From positions 1-15,217 of the forward strand of contig CAYTNB010000050.1 in NCBI GenBank assembly GCA_964439085.1: DNA of 15,217 nt. Reading direction: 5' to 3'. Each line of letters begins with the position of its first letter. Position 1 is the stretch's first letter. The notes under the pieces were generated by a model. The model was not told where the DNA came from. It made no database searches and worked only from the letters and a program-made list of their open reading frames with translations. This document shows positions 7,563 through 14,847 of the stretch, piece after piece. The position numbers were made by a program, and so were the translations under genes. Source of the DNA: JAADIV01 sp964439085 (lineage in GTDB: Bacteria > Desulfobacterota > Desulfobulbia > Desulfobulbales > VMSU01).

Positions 7563-8321
7563 ATGAATTTTCGGCCCTGTATTGACTTGCATGATGGGCA
7601 GGTAAAACAGATTATAGGTTCTACATTGTCCGATGGGGCTGGAAGTCCTGACACTAATTTCTTATCAGAAAAACCTTCTTCATATTATGCCGGCTTGTAC
7701 CGGGATGATAATTTAACCGGTGGCCATATTATCAAACTTGGCCCTGGTTGTGACGATGCTGCTTTGCTGGCTCTGTCCACCTATCCCGGTGGAATGCAGG
7801 TCGGTGGCGGCGTTACTGCTTCTAATGCTCTGTTTTGGCTTAAGAATGGAGCCTCTGCTGTAATTGTTACTTCCTATGTCTTCAAAGATGGTAAAATCTT
7901 TGAAGATCGTCTCAAAGATCTGGCTGCTCTGGTTACTAAGGAGAGACTGGTCATTGATCTCAGTTGCCGCAAAAAGGGTGATGACTATTTTGTCGTCACT
8001 GACCGCTGGCAGAAATTCACCGAAATCCCCATAAACAGAGAAAGCTTGGCGTTTTTTAGCCATTTTTGTCATGAGTTCTTGATCCATGCCGTTGATGTTG
8101 AAGGTAAATGCAATGGTATTGAGGAGGAACTGGCTGTAATCCTATCCGAAAATTCTCCAATCCCAACCACCTACGCCGGTGGCGTAAAAAATATGGCTGA
8201 TCTCGATCGGTTGGCCGAAATTGGCCGAAATCGTCTTGATGTAACCATTGGCAGCGCCTTGGATATTTTCGGCGGTAGTGGAGTAAAATATAAAGAGGCG
8301 GTTGAGTTTAATCGGCGTTAA
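7563..8321 (+). CDS. hisA: HisA isomerase of the eukaryotic (His6) type
   Basis: The enzyme (phosphoribosylformimino-AICAR ribotide isomerase, EC 5.3.1.16) opens the aminoaldose ring in the fourth step of histidine synthesis. The 252-residue TIM barrel has the two expected catalytic aspartates, D8 in CIDLHDG and D132 in VIDLSCRK, phosphate-binding QVGGGV (79-84) and a YAGGV repeat at 204-208. The overall text (CIDLH.GQVKQIIG, NFLSEKPSSYYAGLY, HIIKLGPGCDDAA, DLSCRK, FLIHAVDVEGKC, GSALDIFGG) resembles yeast His6 as I recall it, not the common bacterial HisA. It starts 14 bases after fusA without a good Shine-Dalgarno sequence, so it may depend on upstream translation. No other his gene is present. 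The isomerase call is strong; the eukaryotic-type subfamily rests on remembered motifs. Confidence 0.92.
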   Translation: MNFRPCIDLHDGQVKQIIGSTLSDGAGSPDTNFLSEKPSSYYAGLYRDDNLTGGHIIKLGPGCDDAALLALSTYPGGMQVGGGVTASNALFWLKNGASAVIVTSYVFKDGKIFEDRLKDLAALVTKERLVIDLSCRKKGDDYFVVTDRWQKFTEIPINRESLAFFSHFCHEFLIHAVDVEGKCNGIEEELAVILSENSPIPTTYAGGVKNMADLDRLAEIGRNRLDVTIGSALDIFGGSGVKYKEAVEFNRR

Positions 8322-8398
8322 TAAAAAAAGAAATTTTGCACATTTTCCCTAATGATGCTATCCTTTTGTATCTCGTCTATTGGTCGGCGTAAGGCCTA

Positions 8399-8538
8399 GG
8401 AGACTGTCCGAGAATAGAAGCCGTAGCGAAAAGTTGGAGAATTGAGACCAATTTCTCCGGCTTCGATGTTTGCGCTTATCTATAGCTTCGATGTCTGCGC
8501 TTATCTTATAGTAGGCTCTCCATTCTCGGACAGCCTCC
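8399..8538. mobile_element. 140-base MITE-like element with GRCTGTCCGAGAAT ends
   Basis: The left end GGAGACTGTCCGAGAATAGA (8399-8418) matches the inverse complement of the right end (8538 back to 8519) with only two transitions over 20 bases. Inside, 8417-8464 folds into its own hairpin (GAAGCC with GGCTTC outside, GGAGAA with TTCTCC within), followed by a tandem duplication at 8461-8511. No transposase is encoded, so it would be a non-autonomous element moved in trans. Flanks show no certain target duplication. An open frame crossing it (8442-8636) is not credible as a gene. Confidence 0.6.
8461..8511. repeat. Two tandem copies of a 25-26 base unit
   Basis: The unit CTTCGATGTYTGCGCTTATC plus TATAG or TTATAG occurs at 8461-8485 and 8486-8511, differing by one transition and one inserted T. 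The core GTCTGCGCTTATCT (8493-8506) is identical to 5337-5350 in the first helix of the fusA leader. Confidence 0.75.
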
Positions 8539-8609
8539 CTGGAAGTAAAATCGGCCTACCTGTGTTGCAGTTAACTTTCTGTGTGCTTCTGTGGCTAAAA
8601 AAAACAGTT

Positions 8610-8622
8610 CGCCCGCAGGGCG
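8610..8622. other. Short GC hairpin in the HDOD upstream region
   Basis: CGCCC (8610-8614) pairs with GGGCG (8618-8622) across a GCA loop. No T run follows on the plus strand, while on the minus strand the upstream A run gives several T residues after a short gap. It could be a weak terminator. CGCAGGGYGTTA at 8614-8625 recurs at 5408-5419 before fusA. Confidence 0.35.
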
Positions 8623-8646
8623 TTATGTTACTCTAACTCGATAATA

Positions 8647-8652
8647 TATAAT
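8647..8652 (+). promoter_or_regulatory. Consensus -10 box for the HDOD-MBL genes
   Basis: A perfect TATAAT lies 11 bases before ATG 8664, in an AT-rich stretch. Transcription would begin near 8659-8661, so the message would have almost no leader. No good -35 box is visible at the usual distance (TATGTT at 8624-8629). Low complexity makes a chance match possible. Confidence 0.4.
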
Positions 8653-8663
8653 ATACTGAATTG

Positions 8664-9557
8664 ATGGATTCTAAAGATTCGCAAGTTGCAAAAATTCAGA
8701 AGTATGTCGACCGGATGCCGAGTCTTTCCACGACGGTAACTAAGGTTCTTGATGTGTGTAATGCCCCCAATGCTTCACCGAATGATTTAAACAGAGTCAT
8801 TTCCCTTGATCCGGTACTTACCGGCCAGGTTCTAAAACTGATTAACTCGGCCTATTATTCACTTCCAAATCAGATTTCGTCGTTAGCTCGGGCGATTATT
8901 ATGCTGGGCCTGAACACCGTTAAAAATTTAGCCCTGAGCACAGCCGTTATTGCCACAATTGGTAAACACGCATCCTTTAAAACCTTGCCAATGGATGACT
9001 TTTGGTCTCATTCGATTTGCGTTGGGGTAACTGCCAAGGCACTGGCAGCGCAGAAAAAAGTTCCTATTGCCGAACGTGAGGAATATTTTGTGGCTGGCAT
9101 GCTCCATGACCTTGGTAAAATTCCACTTAATAATTGTTTTGTTGCTGAGTACACACAGTCACTTCAATTAGCTGATCTGGAGCAGGGGCCGTTGATTCGT
9201 TCCGAGAAGTTACTGGTTGGTATTGATCACGGTTACACAGGCCGTCTGATTGCGGAAAAATGGCAGCTTAGTGAAACCCTTATTCAGGCTCTTAGCTTGC
9301 ACCACGATCCGGCCAGTGCTTCGGCTGAAAATAGAACCATAGTGGCTACTGTGGCTTTGGCTAATTTGTATGCGAACATATATGAAATTGGCTCGGCTGG
9401 TGATCACTTCCCGAGGGCTTCTTTTTTGATGGATGTCCTGGATCTGATGGGTATGTCCTGGAACGATCTTGCTCCTCTGTATAAAATAGTACGTAGCGAG
9501 ATAGACAAAGCGCAGGTCTTCCTGCAAGTGGCGGAGAAAGAACAAAATGCGAATTAA
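8664..9557 (+). CDS. HDOD domain signalling protein
   Basis: The 297-residue protein is almost wholly one HDOD domain (about 10-215), a helical fold related to HD phosphohydrolases and used in bacterial signalling and protein interaction. The sequence shows the typical opening VDRMPSLSTTVTKVLDVC, the block ISLDPVLTGQVLKLINSAYYSLP, then AIIMLGLNTVKNLALST and AGMLHDLGKIPL. Many HDOD proteins have lost the metal site, but here candidate ligands remain: H116, H148-D149, H189 and H213-H214, so catalysis is not excluded. ATG 8664 is preceded by an in-frame TTG at 8661; neither has a clear Shine-Dalgarno sequence. A perfect TATAAT at 8647-8652 suggests a nearly leaderless message. The end overlaps the MBL gene by 11 bases. 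The substrate or partner is unknown. Confidence 0.9.
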   Translation: MDSKDSQVAKIQKYVDRMPSLSTTVTKVLDVCNAPNASPNDLNRVISLDPVLTGQVLKLINSAYYSLPNQISSLARAIIMLGLNTVKNLALSTAVIATIGKHASFKTLPMDDFWSHSICVGVTAKALAAQKKVPIAEREEYFVAGMLHDLGKIPLNNCFVAEYTQSLQLADLEQGPLIRSEKLLVGIDHGYTGRLIAEKWQLSETLIQALSLHHDPASASAENRTIVATVALANLYANIYEIGSAGDHFPRASFLMDVLDLMGMSWNDLAPLYKIVRSEIDKAQVFLQVAEKEQNAN

Positions 9558-10464
9558 ATTCTGGGGAGTAAGAGGGTCGATTCCATGTCCAGGCCCACAG
9601 ACAGTGAAATATGGTGGCAATACGGCCTGTATTGAATTACGTTTTGATGATATTGATCGGTTGATAATTATTGATGCTGGATCTGGAATTCGTGAGTTGG
9701 GGAATTATATGATGGCCAATGATCTTCCCAAAGGCGCTATTCAGACTGATTTGTTTTTATCACATACGCATTGGGATCATATCATGGGTTTTCCGTTTTT
9801 TGTGCCACTGTATCTGCCTAGCACTCAAATACGGGTACATGGGCCGGTGACCCACGAGGCGGATACCCTGGAAACCATCGTTGGCGGCCAAATGACCTAT
9901 CGGTATTTTCCCGTCCGTGACGTTGAATTGGCAGCCCAGATTGAATATGATCACCTAAAGGAAGGACGCTTTGATCTTGGCGACGGCATTACCTTGATCA
10001 CTAAATATCTTAATCATCCAATTCTTTGTTTGGGGTATCGCTTTGAGTACAAGGGAAAGGTATTTTGTACGTCTTATGACACTGAGCCTTATTCGAATAT
10101 TTTCTGTACTGACCCTGATGATCCGTCTTATGACGAGGGAATGGCAATTGAGGGTGAGGCTGTATCTCAAGAGCAGAATCTGGTCATGGAAAGTTTTTTG
10201 GCGGGGGCTGATCTCGTGGTCTATGATACGCAATATACCCAGACCGAGTACGAAGAGTCTAAGATTGGCTGGGGACATTCTCCTATGGAGTATGCCGTTG
10301 AGGTTGCTTCTCGCTGTCAGATTGGGAAGATGGCTATGTTCCATCACGAACCTATGCGAACCGATCAGCAAATGGATGATCTGGTTCATACCTATTGCCG
10401 TTCAGGCCTGAATGGAGTGCCAGAAATATTTTTTGCCAGAGAGGGAATGGAAATAGTCCTATAA
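9547..10464 (+). CDS. MBL-fold metallo-hydrolase
   Basis: The 305-residue product is a metallo-beta-lactamase-fold hydrolase, opening with MRIKFWGVRGSIPCPG and a KYGGNTACIEL block typical of one MBL subgroup. The metal motif is HTHWDH (H73, H75, D77, H78). Further candidate ligands are H157, D178 or D227, and H244 or H266, spaced as expected for a two-metal site. There is no signal peptide, so it is cytoplasmic. The start codon lies within the end of the HDOD gene (9547-9557), with GGAGAAAG at 9533-9540 as ribosome-binding site, so the two are translationally coupled. A phosphodiesterase-type activity acting with the HDOD protein is inference; the substrate cannot be read from the sequence. 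Confidence 0.9.
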   Translation: MRIKFWGVRGSIPCPGPQTVKYGGNTACIELRFDDIDRLIIIDAGSGIRELGNYMMANDLPKGAIQTDLFLSHTHWDHIMGFPFFVPLYLPSTQIRVHGPVTHEADTLETIVGGQMTYRYFPVRDVELAAQIEYDHLKEGRFDLGDGITLITKYLNHPILCLGYRFEYKGKVFCTSYDTEPYSNIFCTDPDDPSYDEGMAIEGEAVSQEQNLVMESFLAGADLVVYDTQYTQTEYEESKIGWGHSPMEYAVEVASRCQIGKMAMFHHEPMRTDQQMDDLVHTYCRSGLNGVPEIFFAREGMEIVL

Positions 10465-10526
10465 TTCAACCTCTTAATGTTTATACGCCCGTTAGCCGAT
10501 GAGGTAGATACGAGGAGGTAAAAATT

Positions 10527-10949
10527 ATGCCGGTCTGGGAAATAAAAGAACCCCTCGGCGTGACGCCCGCTGCCATTAAGCCCCGGAAGAGGGAAGTCGT
10601 CTCTGTGATACCTATTACTGGTATTCGGGCAGTTGATAAGCTATTCGCAAGACAGGATTGGGGAAAGGGGAGCGAAAAACGCCGTAAACAAGAAGTTAAG
10701 GACAAGGTGACGATTCGCAAAATCCGTATGTTGGTGGATCAGGTGAATACCCACTTAGCGGACTGTGGAATATTGATCCATCTCGTCATCTCCTTAATTG
10801 GTGATGAGTGGGGCTTGGACATTTATGATTGCTCGGATCAGCAACAATGTCTTATAATCCATGAGGCGGCCCTTGACCTTGATGAATTGAACGGGCTGCT
10901 TAACAGTCTGCAACGAGAGGCTGGTATCATGCTGGATAGAGTTTTGTGA
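10527..10949 (+). CDS. Small FlaG-like protein
   Basis: The product has 140 residues. The first half is basic and low in structure (KPRKRE, GKGSEKRRKQEVKDK). The second half, VNTHLADCGILIHLVIS to LNGLLNSLQREAGIMLD, has the strand-strand-helix layout of FlaG: a leading helix, a segment matching the kVvD..T.evIrqIP region, and a final amphipathic helix ending in G..LD. FlaG influences flagellar filament length in some bacteria. The similarity is weak, since the IRQIP core reads CLIIHEA, so a conserved hypothetical protein is an equal label. The Shine-Dalgarno sequence AGGAGGT (10513-10519) is the strongest in the window. It follows the MBL gene by 62 bases and converges on the PhnD-like gene, leaving only 28 bases with no clear terminator. 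Confidence 0.75.
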   Translation: MPVWEIKEPLGVTPAAIKPRKREVVSVIPITGIRAVDKLFARQDWGKGSEKRRKQEVKDKVTIRKIRMLVDQVNTHLADCGILIHLVISLIGDEWGLDIYDCSDQQQCLIIHEAALDLDELNGLLNSLQREAGIMLDRVL

Positions 10950-10977
10950 GTGGAACCATTACGTCCGCCCCATATCC

Positions 10978-11898
10978 TTAATACTTTTGATAAGGGGGCA
11001 TATTCGTCCTTTTGGCCATCTCCCGTACTACATCAAAATCTGAGTCCTTAGCCGACTCGTAGCCATCATCCAAGGCCTGCTTCAAAACTCTGACAACCTC
11101 ACCATCGTATGCAACTGTGGCGGTTTTATCAATATTGATAACAGCCTCTTTGAACTTCTGGGCAAATGCCGCATCCACTCTTTGGTTTACCGCAAAATTG
11201 CAGTAAGGAATGATTACGCCTTTATCCAGAATTCTAAAGTCATCCATTGAGATTTTATTATCAGCGGCCATATTCTCAAGATCGGCAATGGGCAATGCCC
11301 CTGCATCATATCTTTCAAAAAGTACCCCATAGGCTACTTTTTCATGTTTGTCGGAGCCTCTGGGGACGGTGTAAAAAGCCAGATCTTTGTCTGGATTAAT
11401 ACCGTGTTTCAATAGAATGTCAACTTCACTCATAAAACCAGTGGGGGCCAGAGTCGGGCCGAAAATCATGGTTTTACCCCGTAGATCTTCGATTGTTTTG
11501 ATGGGGCCTTTCTTCAAAGTAATAATGACCCCTTGGGATTTGGAACCCAGGGAGTCCTTCATCTCTGTAGCTAGAACCCGAACGCCGTTATATCTATTCA
11601 TCATAATATAGAGAAGCGAGTTGGTGTGAGTGAAGTCCAACGAATCGACCTTTTTGGTGAAATCAGTGGTGTCAATGGCCTCCATTTCAAAATTAACGCC
11701 AAGCTTTTTGCTCAGGTAGGCGGTAAATGGCTTAAACCTGGCATTAGTTTCTTTCCTGCTATTACAAATCATATACCCAATTTTATATGTTGGTAAGTCC
11801 GCCGTTTTAATATTTGGCGTTTTACCTTTGTCTGGTGAAGATTGATTGCAGGCACTTAAAAGCAGAAAGGCTAAAAAGAGAGCTGTTAATTTTTTCAT
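10978..11898 (-). CDS. PhnD-like phosphate/phosphonate-type binding lipoprotein
   Basis: This is a 306-residue periplasmic binding protein of the PhnD family (ABC transporter substrate-binding subunit for phosphate, phosphite or phosphonate type ligands). A signal peptide MKKLTALFLAFLLLSAC ends in a lipobox, with lipidated C17. Domain I shows YKIGYMIC, then FKPFTAYLSKKLGVNFE and FTHTNSLLYIMM; domain II shows IKTIEDLRGKTMIFGPTLAPTGFMSEVDILLKHGINP, the usual family hallmark, and KGVIIPYCNFAVNQ. No permease or ATPase gene is next to it. The neighbour upstream on the same strand, 173 bases away, is another binding protein. It could act as the sensory input of a remote kinase. Ligand identity cannot be stated. 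Confidence 0.88.
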   Translation of the reverse strand: MKKLTALFLAFLLLSACNQSSPDKGKTPNIKTADLPTYKIGYMICNSRKETNARFKPFTAYLSKKLGVNFEMEAIDTTDFTKKVDSLDFTHTNSLLYIMMNRYNGVRVLATEMKDSLGSKSQGVIITLKKGPIKTIEDLRGKTMIFGPTLAPTGFMSEVDILLKHGINPDKDLAFYTVPRGSDKHEKVAYGVLFERYDAGALPIADLENMAADNKISMDDFRILDKGVIIPYCNFAVNQRVDAAFAQKFKEAVINIDKTATVAYDGEVVRVLKQALDDGYESAKDSDFDVVREMAKRTNMPPYQKY

Positions 11899-12071
11899 AA
11901 ACTAATTCCAGATGATTTTAATGTAAGTTATATTTGTTTAGAAACTCCCCATTGGTTCGGTGGGCAGCCTATACAATCGTCGACAACCGTATTTTGCGCC
12001 AATCTCACACAAAACAATCGTTTCTTGTCGAAAAGCCAATGAACTTGATAATAGTGCTGAGCGGTTAGCAG

Positions 12072-12671
12072 TTAAATTAACTTTTTCCTTTTCAGGAAGT
12101 TCTTGGCGACATTCCTGGGTTTGTCACCTTTTGCAACCTTTTTGTTGAGGCTGGTATATGACTTGTTTGAAATCACTCCGGACAATTTGTTCAAAACCCT
12201 GGGTAGAAGAGGGAAGTTAATCAGGACATCTCGTCTTATTAGTGGTGCGCTGACTGATTTTTGCCCGGAGCCTTTACTGCTATCATAACCGAAGGGATTA
12301 AGCCAGATTATGTCTAGTGTCTTCCCGTAAATTTTTTTGACAGTCAAATAATCCTCTTCGGGATTGGTGCCTGGCACTTTTTTAAGAACTTGCAAGGCAT
12401 CTATGGTATCTTCAACCATAATGTCGACTCGCTTTGTCTCTTTTTCTGATTTGGAGGCTTTATACAATGAGGCATTGTCAGCAAAATATCTGACCTGGAC
12501 AGTGGTGCCAGTTCTTTCATTAATTAGCAGGGCCAACATCTCAGACATTACTCTAGCCTGTGGTGAATTAAGGGAGCCAATGTAGAGAGTGCGTCCCACG
12601 CAGGCCTGACTTAAACTTGCACTGAAGCAAATAAGGCCAATGATAAGAAAATGGATGAATTGTCGTCGCAT
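12072..12671 (-). CDS. Shortened OpuAC-like periplasmic binding protein
   Basis: From ATG 12671 the product has 199 residues, with a signal peptide (MRRQFIHFLIIGLICFSASLSQA) followed by CVGRTLYIGSLNSPQARVMSEMLALLINERTG. That block, with the later IIWLNPFGYDSS and APLIRRDVLINFPLLPRVLNKLSG, resembles glycine betaine/choline-binding (OpuAC) proteins. Those are usually about 270 residues or more, so part of the second lobe is missing and ligand binding may be altered. The Shine-Dalgarno sequence GGGAGAA a few bases upstream favours this start over the frame extending to 12755. No OpuA permease or ATPase is present. It probably shares transcription with the PhnD-like gene downstream. The family is likely; function is uncertain. 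Confidence 0.75.
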   Translation of the reverse strand: MRRQFIHFLIIGLICFSASLSQACVGRTLYIGSLNSPQARVMSEMLALLINERTGTTVQVRYFADNASLYKASKSEKETKRVDIMVEDTIDALQVLKKVPGTNPEEDYLTVKKIYGKTLDIIWLNPFGYDSSKGSGQKSVSAPLIRRDVLINFPLLPRVLNKLSGVISNKSYTSLNKKVAKGDKPRNVAKNFLKRKKLI

Positions 12672-12822
12672 AATATTCTCCCGCAAAATCTTGTGCAAAA
12701 TTAATAAACTAGGGAAATTAGATAACCCTAAACGTTCTGATAATATAATGATCAATGGGCAAATATGCCAGGATATTCGGATATGATTCAGTCAAAGCAG
12801 GTGAGTGGCTCTGATATAAATG

Positions 12823-14250
12823 TTATTGGCATAGGATGCCCGCCAAAGAGCATGGCGAAATTATGGCCTTTTGTGCCTGACCGAGTTTATCATAATCTAT
12901 ACTCGCTATCAGCCGTTTAATTATAGTTGCAGCGTGACCAGGAACGGCTGGAGTCGCAGCCTGTTGTAGCTCTTGCAAAGAAAACTTGCCCTTTACTTCT
13001 GGAGCACTGTTTAATTTCCCCAACAAATCTGAAATATTATCGTTGCAATTTAGTGATGTAAGGTAGATTAGTTTGTGGGCTGATTGTTTGCCGATTTTCT
13101 CGCCAAGCATAAACATCAGCGCTTCGGTGGAGACTAAAATTGCGGCCTTGTTGAGGTTATCTTTTATTCGGGCTGTATTGATCTGGAGACCGGGTAGTAT
13201 TTTTTTCATCATACCGAGGGCCGCAGAACAGAATAGCGAAGAATCGGTGATGGCGATCCATTCCAGTCTCACGGCCCGATAATCACGTTCATGTTCGTTA
13301 ATCAGGGTATCTAGACCGGTAGCCACATTTGATTTACATAATTTGGCCAGAACCACCACCTGTTCGCAAAGTTCGGGGTTTTTTTTATGCGGCATAGTGG
13401 AACTGCCGATTTGACCATTATGAAAAGGCTCGGCCAATTCACCAATTTCATTTTTTGCCAATTGGCATATCTCATTGGCAATCCTGCCTAGCCCACCGGT
13501 AAGTAATGCCAGGACGGACAAAAATTCTGCCCCGCGATCTCGACTGGCATGCCAGGATGTCATGGGGACATGTAGGCCAAGTTTGTCGGCAAAATTCTCT
13601 ATCAGTGTTTGAGACTGCTCTGAGAGCGAGTCCATGGTGCCAACTCCGCCCGAAAGTTGACAGACCAGTAGAGATTTCATACATCTTTGCAGCCGATCAA
13701 AATTTCGCAGACTTTCATCCAGCCATGTTGACATTTTTAGACCAAGAGTAGTTGGCAGGGCGGCCTGACCATGAGTGCGACCGATCATTAGCAGAGATTT
13801 GTGTTTCTGGGCCAGTTCGCCAAGGGTGACTATCACGATGGCCAAGTCACGCAGAATAATATTGCCAATTTCTTTTAGTTCCAGAGATTGAGCGGTATCT
13901 TGAATATCCTGGGTGGTGGCGCCAAAATGGATGTATTCCCCTGCTTCGTCTCCAGTAACCCTTTGCCATTCACGTAAAAGTGGCACCAGCGAATGACCTG
14001 TTCTGGAAATATCATTTTGAATGGCATCCAAATCAAAATTTTCTAGCCTGGCGCTCTCAGTCAGACGTTGAGCCGCAGTAGCAGGGACGATGCCTAACTC
14101 CGCTTGACACTGAACCAGAGCAACCTCCACGTCAAGCCAGCGCTGCATTCGATGCAGGTCACAAAAAACCTTGCGTGCCTCATCGGTGGAGTAACCTTCC
14201 CTAAAAAAACGGGAATCGGTAATATGACTATGTAAATTACATTGTTGCAT
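12823..14250 (-). CDS. Adenylosuccinate lyase-family enzyme
   Basis: The 475-residue product belongs to the fumarase/aspartase superfamily of homotetrameric lyases. The signature GSSTMPHKKNP (282-292) contains the catalytic serine loop, RTHGQAA (158-164) provides the likely acid/base His160, and HFGATTQDIQDTAQSL (108-123) is the first conserved region. Adenylosuccinate lyases (PurB) usually read HFG.TSSDVVDTA; the ATTQD form and the WHASRDRGAEFLSVLALLTGGLGRIANEI block are closer to 3-carboxymuconate cycloisomerase-like and other PurB-family members. The substrate is therefore open, and I give no gene symbol. The start fits the family opening (SRFFREGYSTDEARKVFCDLHRMQRWLDVE), although its Shine-Dalgarno sequence is weak. 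No purine or aromatic-degradation genes flank it. It is followed by the OpuAC-like gene after 151 bases. Confidence 0.88.
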   Translation of the reverse strand: MQQCNLHSHITDSRFFREGYSTDEARKVFCDLHRMQRWLDVEVALVQCQAELGIVPATAAQRLTESARLENFDLDAIQNDISRTGHSLVPLLREWQRVTGDEAGEYIHFGATTQDIQDTAQSLELKEIGNIILRDLAIVIVTLGELAQKHKSLLMIGRTHGQAALPTTLGLKMSTWLDESLRNFDRLQRCMKSLLVCQLSGGVGTMDSLSEQSQTLIENFADKLGLHVPMTSWHASRDRGAEFLSVLALLTGGLGRIANEICQLAKNEIGELAEPFHNGQIGSSTMPHKKNPELCEQVVVLAKLCKSNVATGLDTLINEHERDYRAVRLEWIAITDSSLFCSAALGMMKKILPGLQINTARIKDNLNKAAILVSTEALMFMLGEKIGKQSAHKLIYLTSLNCNDNISDLLGKLNSAPEVKGKFSLQELQQAATPAVPGHAATIIKRLIASIDYDKLGQAQKAIISPCSLAGILCQ

Positions 14251-14282
14251 ATTTATACACTCGCATACGAACGTGGTTTTAC

Positions 14283-14304
14283 CGCTATTTTTTGGTGGTT
14301 AGCG
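14283..14304. other. Inverted repeat after the zinc-finger gene
   Basis: CGCTA (14283-14287) and TAGCG (14300-14304) flank a 12-base loop between the stop of the zinc-finger gene and the start of the lyase gene on the minus strand. No T run follows on the minus strand, so it is only a weak terminator candidate. Confidence 0.3.
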
Positions 14305-14307
14305 AAA

Positions 14308-14847
14308 TTATCGCCTTGGCATCCCTTTGACTCTTTTTTTCTTCCGTTTCTTTTTTCGTTTTCTAGAGGTGGATAGATTCTTGGAGGGGCCAATAAGCTC
14401 AAGTTTTTCACCATACACTGAAATAATATTCTCGCGTAATTCTTCATGCTTTGATGAAGGTACTTCAAAAGCTAATGATGAATATGCCCAGTCACGTTGC
14501 CGGATTAAGTCACGGTTAAGTTTTTCAGCACAATCGTCGCAAAGGCCCAAGTCATTAAGGCTTTTGGTGGTGTCGCAACCTTGGCATTCACCTGTACTAT
14601 TAATACCGAACAATTCATCGTTTTCGGAATGAATGATTTCTTCAGGCTCAAAATCAAGAGTGGCTTGTGTGAGTTGCTCCTGACCAAGTTCGGTTAGTAG
14701 TACGTCGTCAATTGTACGTTTGCCGCAACTTGGACAAGATATATCATTTTCAAATTGCGGCCTGAAAGTGTTTTCATTGACCCCAACATTACCTACATCG
14801 CAATCAAAAATGCCATGGCATTTCTTGCATTCAAAGTTTATTTCCAT
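14308..14847 (-). CDS. Double zinc-knuckle protein with polybasic tail
   Basis: I do not recognise a named family. The 179-residue product has two probable zinc sites: C7/C10 with C38/C41 (CKKC and CPSC), and C88/C91 with C103/C106 (CQGC and CDDC). A helical segment follows (RQRDWAYSSLAFEVPSSKHEELRENIISVYGEKLELI), and the tail from about 161 is very basic (SRKRKKKRKKKR), suggesting nucleic acid contact. There is no signal peptide or membrane segment. Its ATG lies within the stop region of the upstream gene (overlap 14838-14847) and has no Shine-Dalgarno sequence, so it is probably translated by coupling. A role as a regulator or RNA/DNA-binding partner of the upstream gene is inference. Confidence 0.75.
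   Translation of the reverse strand: MEINFECKKCHGIFDCDVGNVGVNENTFRPQFENDISCPSCGKRTIDDVLLTELGQEQLTQATLDFEPEEIIHSENDELFGINSTGECQGCDTTKSLNDLGLCDDCAEKLNRDLIRQRDWAYSSLAFEVPSSKHEELRENIISVYGEKLELIGPSKNLSTSRKRKKKRKKKRVKGMPRR

Noticed and set aside
8605..8630. Integron attC-like site (GGGCGTTATG near a GC hairpin)
   Set aside because: The paired core sites and the extended imperfect stem of an attC are missing, and no cassette structure surrounds it.
8442..8636. 64-codon open frame on the plus strand
   Set aside because: It crosses the inverted-repeat element and its tandem duplication, and has no ribosome-binding site or recognisable protein pattern.
12672..12755. 28-residue upstream extension of the OpuAC-like gene
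   Set aside because: The internal ATG has a good Shine-Dalgarno sequence and starts a normal signal peptide.
14253..14468. 71-codon minus-strand open frame
   Set aside because: It overlaps the zinc-knuckle gene in another frame, and its composition mirrors the basic-tail coding region.
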